Shown piece after piece: positions 11,850 to 21,266 of a stretch of DNA of 64,000 bases; position 1 is the first letter of the stretch; the number at the start of each line of letters is the position of its first letter. Both the position numbers and the translations under genes were made by a program. The notes beneath the pieces are model-generated. The model was given only the letters and a program-made list of their open reading frames with translations. It searched no databases and was not told the DNA's origin. Origin of the DNA: Pandoraea apista (lineage in GTDB: Bacteria > Pseudomonadota > Gammaproteobacteria > Burkholderiales > Burkholderiaceae); NCBI RefSeq assembly GCF_001465595.2, contig NZ_CP013481.2:248001-312000 (forward strand), in the 5' to 3' direction.

Positions 11850-14600
11850 ATGACAGAACCCTCCCGTGCGCGCCCGAGCCGGCCCGCCGACGTCTCTTCC
11901 CCCGTGCCGCTGCCGATGGCTGCCGGTGGGCCCAGCGCTGCGGCATCTGCCGCCGGCGGGGCCGGTGGCAACCCGCCCGGGCCGCCGCCACCTCCGTCCC
12001 CTCCACCCGTCGAAGCCGCCTGGCTCGCGTTACCCGCGCCCTTGCGCTGGCTCCGGCGCTTTCCCTGGAGTGCATCCCGGCCCTGGCTGATCGTGGCCGG
12101 CGTTGCCCTGCTCGGCCTCTTCGTCTTCGACGCGCTGCATCACATGCTGCGTCACGTGCATTACGACAACATCGTCGCCGCGATTCACGACACGCCTGTG
12201 ACGCGTCTGGTGCTTGCCATGTTGGCAACCCTCGCGAGCTACGCGGCCCTCACCGGCTACGACATCTCCGGGCTTCGCTTTGCCGGGGCGACGGTGAAAC
12301 GCTCGACGGTCGTGCTCACGTCGTTCATCGCCTACGCGTTGGGTAATTCCGTCGGGCTCGGCGTGCTCACCGGCGGCACCGTGCGCATGCGCATGTACGC
12401 CGCCGCCGGGATCGACGCCTCGAAGGTCGCGCACGCCGTGGCGTTCAACGCCGGGGCGTTCGGGCTGGGCATGACGGTGTTCGGCTCGCTCGGCATGTTG
12501 TGGGGCGCGTCGCGCGTCTCGGCGCTGGTGCCGATTCCGGCGTGGCTGTTGCAGGGCCTCGCCGTGTTGCTGCTCGCGGGGGCTGCCGCCTTCCTCGTGC
12601 TGTGCACCCGCAAGCGCTCGGTGTCGCTGTTCGGCCGCTGGGCGATTCCCCTGCCGCCGCTTCGTCTCGCGTTGCGCCAGTTGCTGATCTCTGCCGCCGA
12701 TCTGGGCATGGCCGCCGCTGCGCTGTGGTGCCTGCTGCCGGCGGGCGTGGTGGATCTGCCGACCTTCGTCGTCTTCTATGCCATTGCCATGGCGCTCGGC
12801 GTGCTCAGTCATGTGCCGGGTGGCGTGGGCGTGTTCGAGGCCGTGATTCTGCTCGCAACGAACGGCCACGCGCCCATCAGTCAGGTGGCGGGGGCGCTGG
12901 TGCTCTATCGCGGGATCTATTACCTGTTGCCGCTGATGCTCGCGGCGTGCCTGCTCGCCGGGTTCGAGCTGCGCCAGGGGCCGGCGGCGCCGATCGGGCG
13001 CGCCGCCGTGCGGCTCTTCCCCGGGCTGCTGGCGGCGCTCACGCTGGTCGCCGGGGTGATGCTCCTGATCTCGGGGGTGACGCCCGCCACGCGCGACGCC
13101 GAAGACTTCCTGCGCAATCACGTGCCGCTGTTCCTGGTGGAGGTATCGCACTTGCTCGGCAGCGTGGCCGGGTTGGCGATGCTGTTCCTTGCGCGCGGGT
13201 TGTTGCACCGGCTCGATGCGGCGTGGTGGGGGTCGCTCGCGCTGACGATCGTTGCGGCGGTGCTGGCGATTCCGAAGGGCATCGCGTTGTCGGAGTGCTT
13301 TGTTCTGGCCGTGCTTGCCACGTTGCTGCTCGTCTCGCGCAAGCAGTTCGACCGGCGCTCGTCGCTCTTCACGCAGAAATTCGAGCCGGGCTGGATCATT
13401 GCGGTGCTCTCGGTGCTGGGCGCGTGTACGTGGCTGATGTTCATGTCGTACCGGCGCGTGGGCTACGCGAATCAGCTCTGGTGGCAGTTCACGTTCGACG
13501 GCGATGCGCCGCGCTCGATGCGCGCGCTGATGGTCGTGGCCGTGATCGGGCTGGGTCTCTCGTTGTGGCAACTGCTGCGTCAGTCGCCCGGCGCGATGGT
13601 GCCGGCGAGCGAAGAGGAACTGGCGCGGGCGAAGGCGATTATCCGCAAGCAACCGGCCGCCGACGCCTGCCTTGCGCTCATGGGCGACAAGAGCTTTCTG
13701 TTCTCGCCGTCGGGCAACGCTTTCATCATGTACGCGAAGCATCGTCGCTCGTGGGTGTCGCTCTCGGACCCGGTTGGCGATCAGAAGGAGTGGCCCGAAC
13801 TGATCTGGCGGTTCATCGAACTGGCCGACGCGCATGGCGGGCGCGCCGCGTTCTACAAGACGCGTCCGCAGGCGTTGCCGTTGTATATCGACGCCGGATT
13901 GCGCGCCTACAAGCTCGGCGAGGAGGCGTTCGTCTCGCTGCCGGACTTCAGTCTGCAAGGCGCGCGTCGGGCGAATCTGCGGCATGGCGCCGCACGCGGC
14001 GAGCGCGAAGGACTGACGCTGGAGATCGTGCCGCCCGAGGCCGTTGCACCGCATCTCGCCGAAATGCGACGGGTCTCGGACGCGTGGCTCGCGCGTCAGC
14101 ACACGCGCGAGAAGGGTTTCTCGCTTGGCGCATTCGACGATGCCTACGTTGTGCGGCAGCCGGTGGCGCTCGTGCGCCGTGAGGAGCGCCTCGTGGCTTT
14201 CGCCACGCTCATGTGTCCTGACGTGCAGCGCATCGAGGCGAGCGTCGACCTGATGCGGCAGGTGCCCGACGCGCCGCCGGGCACGATGGACTTCCTGTTC
14301 GCCAGGCTGATGCTGCATTTCAAGGCGCAGGGCTACCAACGTTTCGGCCTCGGTATGGCGCCGATGTCGGGGATGGAGACGCACCAGTTGGCGCCTCGCT
14401 GGCATCGCTTTGGCCGCATGATGTTTGCGCACGGGGCGCGCTTCTACAACTTCCGCGGGCTGCGCAGCTTCAAGGACAAATTCGATCCGCAGTGGGAGGC
14501 GCGTTATCTGATGACGCCGGGCGGCATCGCGCCGATGCTCACGCTCGCCGATGTGGCCGCGCTCGTGGGCGGTGGCTGGAAAGGGATGATTACGAAATGA
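11850..14600 (+). CDS. mprF: Phosphatidylglycerol lysyltransferase/flippase MprF
   Basis: 916-residue inner-membrane protein that transfers lysine from Lys-tRNA to phosphatidylglycerol and flips the product, lowering the negative surface charge. The first 60 residues are Pro/Ala-rich and not conserved ('GGNPPGPPPPPSPPPVE'). Many membrane helices follow, from about residue 70 to 580 (for example 'SHVPGGVGVFEAVIL', the flippase-domain signature region). The C-terminal 320 residues are the soluble GNAT-like DUF2156 catalytic domain ('ACLALMGDKSFLFSPSGNAF', 'RRSWVSLSDPVGDQKEW', ending 'FRGLRSFKDKFDPQWEARYL'). The stop overlaps the start of acvB by 4 bases, so both are one operon. Pairing with AcvB parallels lpiA-atvA of rhizobia. 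In the family it gives resistance to cationic peptides and acid. Confidence 0.93.
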   Translation: MTEPSRARPSRPADVSSPVPLPMAAGGPSAAASAAGGAGGNPPGPPPPPSPPPVEAAWLALPAPLRWLRRFPWSASRPWLIVAGVALLGLFVFDALHHMLRHVHYDNIVAAIHDTPVTRLVLAMLATLASYAALTGYDISGLRFAGATVKRSTVVLTSFIAYALGNSVGLGVLTGGTVRMRMYAAAGIDASKVAHAVAFNAGAFGLGMTVFGSLGMLWGASRVSALVPIPAWLLQGLAVLLLAGAAAFLVLCTRKRSVSLFGRWAIPLPPLRLALRQLLISAADLGMAAAALWCLLPAGVVDLPTFVVFYAIAMALGVLSHVPGGVGVFEAVILLATNGHAPISQVAGALVLYRGIYYLLPLMLAACLLAGFELRQGPAAPIGRAAVRLFPGLLAALTLVAGVMLLISGVTPATRDAEDFLRNHVPLFLVEVSHLLGSVAGLAMLFLARGLLHRLDAAWWGSLALTIVAAVLAIPKGIALSECFVLAVLATLLLVSRKQFDRRSSLFTQKFEPGWIIAVLSVLGACTWLMFMSYRRVGYANQLWWQFTFDGDAPRSMRALMVVAVIGLGLSLWQLLRQSPGAMVPASEEELARAKAIIRKQPAADACLALMGDKSFLFSPSGNAFIMYAKHRRSWVSLSDPVGDQKEWPELIWRFIELADAHGGRAAFYKTRPQALPLYIDAGLRAYKLGEEAFVSLPDFSLQGARRANLRHGAARGEREGLTLEIVPPEAVAPHLAEMRRVSDAWLARQHTREKGFSLGAFDDAYVVRQPVALVRREERLVAFATLMCPDVQRIEASVDLMRQVPDAPPGTMDFLFARLMLHFKAQGYQRFGLGMAPMSGMETHQLAPRWHRFGRMMFAHGARFYNFRGLRSFKDKFDPQWEARYLMTPGGIAPMLTLADVAALVGGGWKGMITK

Positions 14601-16411
14601 CAGGGCAGACGATGGTGACGCGCGGCGGGTCGAACGAAGCGCGCGTGGGATCGCGCAATCTCAAGCACGTCGGCGACACGCGGCGCTGGGGGCGTCGCGT
14701 CGCGGTGAGTGCGGCGGTGTGGGCCGTGACGATGACGCCGGTCGCCGTGCTGGCCCAGACGGCGACTTCGGCCCAACCGACGGAAGCCACGCCGGCAGCA
14801 GAAGCGACGCCGGCAGCGAAGGCAGCGGGGAATCGCCCCAACGTACTCAGGCCCGCTCCCAAGGCGGGTCCGGTTGCGCAGTCGCCCGCTGCGGCGTCGA
14901 GCGTGGCTTCCCCCGTGATGCCTCAGGCGGCGGCGGCTGCCGCCGGCGCGGCCGCGTTTAGAAGCGCGGGCGGCGCTGCGCCGGAGATCATGACGCATGG
15001 CCGCTTCGAGAACGTGCCCATCTTCCGGCCGCAGGGCGAGGCGAATGCGACGGTACTCTTCTTCTCGGACGACGATGGCTGGACACCGCGTGCGGAGCGC
15101 ATGGCCCGCGCGCTTGCGGATACCGGCGCGCTGGTGGCCGGCATCGACACCGCGAGGTTGATGGCCAACTACACCAAGGACGACATTGCCTGCGTCTACG
15201 CCGCGGGCGATCTCGACAACTTCGGCAGATGGGTCGAGGCGGCGGTGAAGCTGCCGGGCTACACGCCGCCGATTCTCGTGGGCGACGGCGTGGGCGGCAC
15301 GTTCGCCTACGCCATGCTCGCGCAGGCGGGCAACGACACGTTCTCGGGGGCGCTGTCGGTCGACTTCTGCCCGGTGTTGCCGATGTCCCGGCCGTTGTGC
15401 CAGGGCGAGGGCGTGCACTTCGGACGCGGCATCACGCACACGGCCGGCGGCGCGCCGATGCGGTTGCTGCCTGCTCCGGTCATGAGCGCACCGTGGATGA
15501 CGATGGGGGGGCCGGTCAGTAGCCCGGTCGGTAGCGCTGCCGCGCGTGCGCCGCGTTGCTCCGATCGCGTTGCGCAGGAGTTCGCCGCGCGCACGCCGAA
15601 TTCGACCTGGCTCGTCGGCGGGCTCGCGGGCAGTCTTGGCGCCGTGGATACCTCCGGCACGCCGACCGCCACGGGGGCACCGTCCACGCCTGTGCTGGCC
15701 GACTGGATGACGCAGTACAAGAACGCTTTCCGCCGCCTGAACGCCCATCACGTGGCGGGCACGGCCCGTCCGCCTGCCGCCGTGGCCGATCTGCCGGTCA
15801 TCGAGGTGCCGGCCACGGGCAAGCCTGCCGCGAACCTGGCCGATACCTTCGCGATCCTGATGTCGGGCGATGGCGGCTGGGCCGGACTCGACCGCGACGT
15901 TGCCGGGGCGCTCTCCGCGCACGGCATCCCGGTGGTCGGCGTCGATTCGCTGCGTTACTTCTGGTCGGCGCGCACCCCGGCGTCCGGCGCGCTCGACATC
16001 GACCGTCTCATGCGCTTCTATCAGACCCGGTGGAGCAAGAAACGCGTGATTCTCATCGGCTATTCCCAGGGCGCCGACGTGCTGCCGTTCATGGTCAATC
16101 GTCTGCCTCCCATGGCGCGCGAGCGCGTCGGGTTGCTCGTGCTGATGGGACTTGGCCAAAAAGCGGATTTCGAATTCCGCATGACCAACTGGGTGATGTC
16201 GAGCCAGAACGGCTTGCCGATTCGTCCGGAAGTGGAGCGTCTGCCCGATGGCATGGCGATGTGCGTCTACGGGGCCGATGAAGACGACAGCAACTGCCCG
16301 GGGCTCGATCCCAGGCGTGTTCAGGTCGTGAAGATGCCGGGCGGCCACCATTTCGACGGCAACTACACCGGGTTGGCCGACGTGATTCTCCAGGGGCTCG
16401 CCAAGCGTTAG
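14597..16411 (+). CDS. acvB: AcvB/VirJ-family periplasmic lysyl-phosphatidylglycerol hydrolase
   Basis: 604 residues with an N-terminal export signal ('VAVSAAVWAVTMTPVAVLAQ', about residues 35-54). Two VirJ-like alpha/beta-hydrolase modules follow. The first (about 130-260) has 'ATVLFFSDDDGWTPRAERMA'. The second (about 415-600) has 'FAILMSGDGGWAGLDRDVAG', the nucleophile elbow 'IGYSQGAD' (Ser near residue 489) and a late 'GGHHFDGNY' histidine. In Agrobacterium the homologue AcvB is known to hydrolyse lysyl-phosphatidylglycerol, opposing MprF/LpiA. The ATG at 14597 overlaps the mprF stop. An in-frame start at 14492 inside mprF would place extra residues before the signal and is rejected. A low-complexity Ala/Pro stretch separates signal and first module. 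Confidence 0.88.
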   Translation: MTGQTMVTRGGSNEARVGSRNLKHVGDTRRWGRRVAVSAAVWAVTMTPVAVLAQTATSAQPTEATPAAEATPAAKAAGNRPNVLRPAPKAGPVAQSPAAASSVASPVMPQAAAAAAGAAAFRSAGGAAPEIMTHGRFENVPIFRPQGEANATVLFFSDDDGWTPRAERMARALADTGALVAGIDTARLMANYTKDDIACVYAAGDLDNFGRWVEAAVKLPGYTPPILVGDGVGGTFAYAMLAQAGNDTFSGALSVDFCPVLPMSRPLCQGEGVHFGRGITHTAGGAPMRLLPAPVMSAPWMTMGGPVSSPVGSAAARAPRCSDRVAQEFAARTPNSTWLVGGLAGSLGAVDTSGTPTATGAPSTPVLADWMTQYKNAFRRLNAHHVAGTARPPAAVADLPVIEVPATGKPAANLADTFAILMSGDGGWAGLDRDVAGALSAHGIPVVGVDSLRYFWSARTPASGALDIDRLMRFYQTRWSKKRVILIGYSQGADVLPFMVNRLPPMARERVGLLVLMGLGQKADFEFRMTNWVMSSQNGLPIRPEVERLPDGMAMCVYGADEDDSNCPGLDPRRVQVVKMPGGHHFDGNYTGLADVILQGLAKR

Positions 16412-16616
16412 TCAAGCTTTGGTCACGCGTTGGTCACGCGTTGGTGCCGATCAGTCGTGCCGGGTCAACGTAGCGGGGATATCAGCGATATCGGGGACCC
16501 GCTTTTTCTCGCCTTGCCTTCCGTGCAGGCGCTCCGTACACTGCCGCCAGTTTTCCCATCGACCCAGGTTCCGCGCGTGCCGTTAGATACGGCACGGCAC
16601 ACAGGAGAAGATCGAC

Positions 16617-17924
16617 ATGGCTGAGGGTTATTTCCCGAAGTGGCAGCAACAGGACACGGGCTCCGGCCGCGTGATCGCCCCCGATGAGCGTTTGGCCTGG
16701 CCGCAGACCATCGCAATGGGGGTGCAACACGTGGTCGCCATGTTCGGCTCGACCGTGCTCGCACCGTTGCTCATGGGCTTCGACCCGAACCTCGCGATCT
16801 TCATGTCGGGCATCGGCACGTTGCTCTTCTTCGTGCTCGTTGGCGGGCGCGTGCCCAGCTATCTCGGCTCGAGCTTCGCCTTCATCGGCCTCGTCATTTC
16901 GGTAACGGGCTATGCAGGCAGCGGTCCGAACCTGAATATCCCCGTGGCGCTTGGCGGCATCATCGCCTGCGGCGTGCTCTACGCCATCATCGGCCTGATC
17001 GTGATGGCCGTCGGCACGCGCTGGATTGAGGCGCTCATGCCGCCGGTGGTCACGGGCGCCGTGGTGGCGGTCATCGGCCTGAATCTGGCGCCGGTCGCCG
17101 TGAAGGGTGTCTCGGCCACGAGCTTCGACACGTGGATGGCGCTCGCGACGGTGCTGTGCGTGGGCCTCGTGGCGGTGTTCGCACGCGGCATGGTGCAGCG
17201 TCTGCTGATTCTCGTGGGCCTGTTGCTTGCCTACGTGCTGTACGCCGTGCTGACCAACGGCATGGGGCTGGGCAAGCCGATCGACTTCGCTATCGTGGCC
17301 AACGCGGCGTGGTTCGGTCTGCCGCATTTCGCCGCGCCGGTGTTCAAGCCGGAAGCCATGGTGCTGCTTGCCCCCATCGCCATCATTCTGGTGGCGGAAA
17401 ACCTCGGGCACATCAAGGCGGTGAGCGCCATGACCGGACAGAACCTCGACCGCTACATGGGCCGCGCCTTCCTCGGCGACGGGTTGGCGACGATTGTCTC
17501 GGGCAGCGTCGGCGGCACGGGGGTGACCACGTATGCCGAGAACATCGGTGTGATGGCCGTCACGAAGATCTACTCGACGGTGGTGTTCGCGGTGGCGGCG
17601 GTGATCGCGCTGGTGCTCGGCTTCTCGCCGAAGTTCGGCGCCGTCATCCAGACGATTCCCGGCCCGGTGCTCGGCGGCGTGTCGATCGTGGTGTTCGGTC
17701 TGATCACGGTGGCCGGCGCGCGCATCTGGGTGCAGAACAAGGTCGACTTCTCGGATAACCGCAATCTGATCGTCGCGGCGGTCACGCTGGTGCTCGGCGC
17801 AGGCGACTTCACCCTGAAGTTCGGCAGCTTCTCGCTGGGCGGCATCGGCTGCGCCACGTTCGGCGCGATCATCCTGTACGCGCTGCTGCGCGGGCGCGGG
17901 GCATCGAGGCCGGCAGCGATGTAA
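16617..17924 (+). CDS. NCS2 uracil/pyrimidine permease (UraA/RutG type)
   Basis: 435-residue, about 14-helix nucleobase:cation symporter. The N-terminus 'VIAPDERLAWPQTIAMGVQH' and 'VVAMFGSTVLAPLLMGFDPN' match the UraA/RutG branch rather than purine carriers. The substrate-binding motif region reads 'AENLGHIKAVSAMTGQNLDR', with the conserved Glu of TM8, and 'GGTGVTTYAENIGVMAVTKI' with the second conserved Glu of TM10. Predicted to import uracil, possibly thymine or xanthine. The ribosome site aggag (16603-16607) is well placed. It is alone on this strand and is closed by a hairpin terminator shared with the convergent LysR gene. Confidence 0.9.
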   Translation: MAEGYFPKWQQQDTGSGRVIAPDERLAWPQTIAMGVQHVVAMFGSTVLAPLLMGFDPNLAIFMSGIGTLLFFVLVGGRVPSYLGSSFAFIGLVISVTGYAGSGPNLNIPVALGGIIACGVLYAIIGLIVMAVGTRWIEALMPPVVTGAVVAVIGLNLAPVAVKGVSATSFDTWMALATVLCVGLVAVFARGMVQRLLILVGLLLAYVLYAVLTNGMGLGKPIDFAIVANAAWFGLPHFAAPVFKPEAMVLLAPIAIILVAENLGHIKAVSAMTGQNLDRYMGRAFLGDGLATIVSGSVGGTGVTTYAENIGVMAVTKIYSTVVFAVAAVIALVLGFSPKFGAVIQTIPGPVLGGVSIVVFGLITVAGARIWVQNKVDFSDNRNLIVAAVTLVLGAGDFTLKFGSFSLGGIGCATFGAIILYALLRGRGASRPAAM

Positions 17925-17964
17925 TTCGCCTCGCCCTTCCGCGAAAGGGATGGCGAGATGGCAT

Positions 17965-17992
17965 AACGGCACGACGCTTATGTCGTGCCGTT
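17965..17992. terminator. Bidirectional hairpin terminator between uraA-like and LysR genes
   Basis: 11-bp perfect stem (aacggcacgac / gtcgtgccgtt) with a 6-base loop. A short T-rich run follows on + (ttttcg). The stop codon of the convergent LysR gene lies in the loop (17978-17980). Confidence 0.75.
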
Positions 17993-18889
17993 TTCGTTGG
18001 TGGCGACGGGAGCGGCCAGCCGTTCGAGCAGTTGCCGTGCGTAGACGGGCAGGGCGTCGCGCTCGCGCACGCACAACACCAGCGTTCGCAGTGCCCACGG
18101 GTCGGAGAGCGGCACGATGCCGATGCCAAGCGTCGCCGCCGATCGACGGGCCGCGCTCAGGGGCACGATCCCCAGCGCAGCCCCCGCCGCCACGGCGCGG
18201 CACAGGCTGTCGAAGTCGCGCAGACGCAGACGGTAGCGCAGGGGCCGTCCGGCCCGTCTGGCGTGACCGTCCAGATGCTCGGCCAGCGCGCTTTGTTCTG
18301 GCAGGCCGATGAATTCGGTATCGAGTATGTCGATGAGCGCCACCGCGTGCTGCCCGGCCAGCGCATGAGCCGGTGGCGTGACGACCACCAGCCGGTCTTG
18401 CCGGAACGGCACCGTCTCCAGTCCCGTCAGTTCGATCCAGTCGGAGACGACGCCAATGTCCGCCGCGCCTTCGAGCACCGCTTGCACGACCGCCGGACTC
18501 GTCTGCTCACGCAGCGAGATCTCGACGTTCGGATGCTCGGCAAGGAACGCTCCCAGCAGATCGGGCAGGAACTCGGACATCGCAACGGTGTTGGAGGCAA
18601 TGCGTACGTTGCCCTTGAGTCCGGCCGCGTATTCGCCCAATTCGCCGCGCATCTGTTCGATCTGGGCGAGCACGCGTCGGGCGTGAGCGAGGAGGGCGCG
18701 TCCGGCGGGCGTGGGAATCACGCCCTGGCGGTGGCGCATGAAGAGCGCAACACCTAGCGTTTCCTCGAGACCGCGAATGCGCGCACTGGCGGAGGCCAGT
18801 GTCAGGTGGGCGCGCTCGGCGCCGCCGGTGATGCTGCCCGCTTCGGCAACCAGCAGGCAAAGACGCAGATCGGTCAGGTCGAATCGCAC
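17978..18889 (-). CDS. LysR-family transcriptional regulator
   Basis: 303 residues from a GTG at 18889; the frame is open upstream to 19027, but homology starts here ('VRFDLTDLRLCLLVAEAGSI'). Winged helix-turn-helix at residues 3-60 ('AHLTLASASARIRGLEETLG'), then the two-lobed periplasmic-binding-like effector domain, with 'RIASNTVAMSEFLPDLLGAF' at the start of lobe I. The N-terminal pattern is that of the subgroup regulating efflux or organic-acid carriers, but no target can be named. It is convergent with the uracil permease and divergent from the helicase gene, with a 359-base gap upstream. The stop is inside the terminator hairpin loop. Confidence 0.9.
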   Translation of the reverse strand: MRFDLTDLRLCLLVAEAGSITGGAERAHLTLASASARIRGLEETLGVALFMRHRQGVIPTPAGRALLAHARRVLAQIEQMRGELGEYAAGLKGNVRIASNTVAMSEFLPDLLGAFLAEHPNVEISLREQTSPAVVQAVLEGAADIGVVSDWIELTGLETVPFRQDRLVVVTPPAHALAGQHAVALIDILDTEFIGLPEQSALAEHLDGHARRAGRPLRYRLRLRDFDSLCRAVAAGAALGIVPLSAARRSAATLGIGIVPLSDPWALRTLVLCVRERDALPVYARQLLERLAAPVATNENGTT

Positions 18890-19248
18890 GATGCAGGCGG
18901 CAGGGTGTTGGGGCAATGGCGTCAGTGTAGCGGCTTGGCCGGGGTGCCCGCACGCGTTGTGCAACGTCCGGATATCGAACCTCGCGGGACCGCGAACATC
19001 GATCTCGACTGACTTGGGAAAGGGCACATGGTAAACTACGCCCTTTCAAGACACGGCCGTACCCGCGACGGCCTCGCCCGCCAAGCCGCTGATTTCATCG
19101 CCGGCGGGTCGTCTTGCCGGCGTCTTCCGGCGCGTCGCCCAAATGAGCGCGATGCCCGTCTCACGCCCGACGCGGGCATTCCACCAAAAATAAACAACAT
19201 CGATACGCGCGGGGACACTCATCGTGGAGTCCGCGCATTGGTCTTTAT
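18890..19248. other. Long leader/intergenic region before the helicase gene
   Basis: No gene seen. It carries a plausible promoter for the helicase (19009-19037), so the mRNA would have a leader of about 200 bases. Near its end, gcgcgg(gg)ac ... gtccgcgc (about 19208-19236) can form a hairpin just before the start codon. Confidence 0.5.
19009..19037 (+). promoter_or_regulatory. Candidate sigma-70 promoter of the RhlE-like helicase
   Basis: CTGACT at 19009-19014 and TAAACT at 19032-19037, separated by 17 bases. Each box matches consensus at four of six positions. It predicts an unusually long leader before the ATG at 19249. Confidence 0.4.
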
Positions 19249-20961
19249 ATGTCTTTTGAAACGCTCGGCCTATCGGCCGACATCCTGCGTGCGGTTGCCG
19301 ACCTCGGCTATACCCACCCGACTCCGATTCAACTGCAAGCGATCCCGGCCGTTCTGCAAGGCGGGGATCTTCTCGCCGGCGCCCAGACCGGGACCGGCAA
19401 AACGGCGGGCTTCACGCTGCCGATCCTGCAAATGCTCGCTTCGCGCGCGCGTCCTGCGTCGGCCAACGGCAAGCGCTCCGTGCGCGCGCTCGTTCTGACG
19501 CCCACGCGCGAACTTGCGGCACAGGTCGAGGAAAGCGTCACGCAATACGGCAAGTACCTGAACCTCACGTCCATGACCGTGTTCGGTGGTGTGTCGATGG
19601 TGCCGCAGGTCAAGCAATTGGCGCGTGGCGTGGATATTCTCGTCGCCACGCCGGGCCGTCTGCTCGATCACATGCAGCAAAAGACGGTCGACCTGTCCGG
19701 CGTCGAGATTCTCGTGCTCGACGAAGCCGACCGCATGCTCGACATGGGCTTCATCCGCGATATTCGCCGTGTGCTCGCGGTGCTGCCTGCGAAACGTCAG
19801 AACCTGCTGTTCTCGGCCACCTTCTCCGACGAGATCAAGCAACTGGCCGACGGTTTGCTCAAGTCGCCCGCGCTGATCGAAGTCGCGCGTCGCAACACGA
19901 CCGCCGAGACCATTGCGCAAAAGATTCACCCGGTCGATCGCGACCGCAAGCGCGAACTGCTCGAACACCTCGTGCGCGAGCACAACTGGTTCCAGGTGCT
20001 CGTGTTCACGCGCACCAAGCACGGCGCGAACCGTCTGGCCGAACAGTTGACGAAGGGCGGCATTCCCGCACTCGCCATCCACGGCAACAAGAGTCAGGGC
20101 GCTCGTACGCGTGCGCTCGCCGAATTCAAGAGCGGCACGCTGCAAGTGCTGGTCGCGACCGATATCGCCGCGCGCGGCATCGACATCGACCAACTGCCGC
20201 ATGTGGTCAACTTCGATCTGCCGGAAGTGGCGGAAGACTACGTGCACCGCATTGGCCGCACGGGTCGCGCAGGCGCAAACGGTGAAGCCGTGTCGCTCGT
20301 GTGCGTGGACGAGCATCTGCTGCTCACGCAGATCGAACGTCTCATCAAGCGCACCATCGACCGTGAGGTGATTCCGGGCTTCGAGCCGGACCCGCACGCC
20401 GTGGCGCAACCGATTCGCAAGACGCCGCAAGGCCGTGGCGCCGGTGGTCGCGGCGCTCGCAGCGGCGGTGACGACGCGCGTCAACCCGCACGCGCACCGC
20501 GTGAAGCCCGTGAGCCGCGTCAGGGCGGTGAGCCGAAGCCGCGTCGCGAAGGCGAGCGTGGCGGTCGTCAGGGCGGCAATGGGGGTAATGGCGGCAATGG
20601 TGTCAAAGGTGTGAACACCGGTAGCGGTGGTCGCGGCGGCAGTGGCGGCAGTGGCGGCAGGGCCGGCACCGGTGTCAATGCCGGAGCCGCCGGAACCGTG
20701 GGGAGCGCAGGTCAAGGCGCCCAGCGTCAGCCGGCGCCGAAGCGTCAGGGCGATGCCCAACGCGCGCCCGCGCGTGCCGCACAGAATGCTGCTGCGCCGC
20801 GTCAAGGTCACGATGGACGTAATGCACAGAATGCACAGAACGCCACGCGTGGTCAGGGCGGGGGTAGCGAGCGCGGTGACTTCGCTCAGCGGGGTTCGCG
20901 CCCGGCGCGCCGCGACGGGGCCGGTGGTGCCCTGCTCATGGGCAAATCCAAGCGCGACTAA
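19249..20961 (+). CDS. rhlE: DEAD-box ATP-dependent RNA helicase, RhlE family
   Basis: 570 residues. The two RecA-like domains span about residues 1-375 with all expected motifs: Q motif ('[12 protein letters not shown]'), motif I 'AQTGTGKT', Ia 'PTRELAAQ', 'TPGRLLDH', II '[13 protein letters not shown]', III 'SAT', '[10 protein letters not shown]' and VI '[10 protein letters not shown]'. The C-terminal 190 residues are low complexity: Arg/Gly/Gln/Asn-rich with runs such as 'GGNGGNGGN' and '[11 protein letters not shown]', the kind of disordered tail that binds RNA and promotes condensates. Members remodel RNA in ribosome assembly and decay, often at low temperature. The ribosome site is weak, and the leader is long and structured, which could mean leader-mediated control. 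The tail length probably varies between strains. Confidence 0.93.
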   Translation: MSFETLGLSADILRAVADLGYTHPTPIQLQAIPAVLQGGDLLAGAQTGTGKTAGFTLPILQMLASRARPASANGKRSVRALVLTPTRELAAQVEESVTQYGKYLNLTSMTVFGGVSMVPQVKQLARGVDILVATPGRLLDHMQQKTVDLSGVEILVLDEADRMLDMGFIRDIRRVLAVLPAKRQNLLFSATFSDEIKQLADGLLKSPALIEVARRNTTAETIAQKIHPVDRDRKRELLEHLVREHNWFQVLVFTRTKHGANRLAEQLTKGGIPALAIHGNKSQGARTRALAEFKSGTLQVLVATDIAARGIDIDQLPHVVNFDLPEVAEDYVHRIGRTGRAGANGEAVSLVCVDEHLLLTQIERLIKRTIDREVIPGFEPDPHAVAQPIRKTPQGRGAGGRGARSGGDDARQPARAPREAREPRQGGEPKPRREGERGGRQGGNGGNGGNGVKGVNTGSGGRGGSGGSGGRAGTGVNAGAAGTVGSAGQGAQRQPAPKRQGDAQRAPARAAQNAAAPRQGHDGRNAQNAQNATRGQGGGSERGDFAQRGSRPARRDGAGGALLMGKSKRD

Positions 20962-20988
20962 GCGCTCGCCGAGGTAGCGACGACGCGT

Positions 20989-21023
20989 GCGCAACTCAAC
21001 ATTCCGATGAACTTGAGTTGCGC
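20989..21023 (+). terminator. Strong hairpin after rhlE
   Basis: 11-bp perfect stem gcgcaactcaa / ttgagttgcgc with a 13-base loop, starting 28 bases after the helicase stop. An outer pairing, gacgacgc with gcgtcgtc (about 20979-21050), could extend it. No T-run follows, so Rho-independent termination is not certain. Confidence 0.5.
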
Positions 21024-21129
21024 ATCCGGCATTCGTGCGTCGTCACGCGATCTCGCGCGCAAGGCTCGCGATTCTCATCTGTGAGCACCGGTCAGCGCCA
21101 TCCGGACTCTCCCGGAAGGGCGGGCTGCG

Positions 21130-21262
21130 CAAAATAAGTAAAATATTAACTTTTTGCGCCCGGCGGCCCGGGCATGGCAGAAGCGGCGAGGCTGGGGGTA
21201 TTTCCATCACCCCAACCGCACCGGCTCGCCAGCGCAAGCGCCGCTTTCCCGTTCTTCGAGGA
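21130..21262 (+). promoter_or_regulatory. Possible structured leader of the BASS transporter gene
   Basis: An AT-rich patch (aaaataagtaaaatattaac, 21131-21150) suggests a promoter. Downstream, ggcgag (about 21184) can pair with ctcgcc (about 21226), enclosing a tgggggt/acccca hairpin. I do not recognise a known riboswitch class; the structure is suggestive only. Confidence 0.3.
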
Positions 21263-21266
21263 TTTC

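Noticed and set aside
12030..14432. 800-codon open frame on - opposite mprF
   Set aside because: Shadow of mprF; low-complexity Arg/Gln/His composition.
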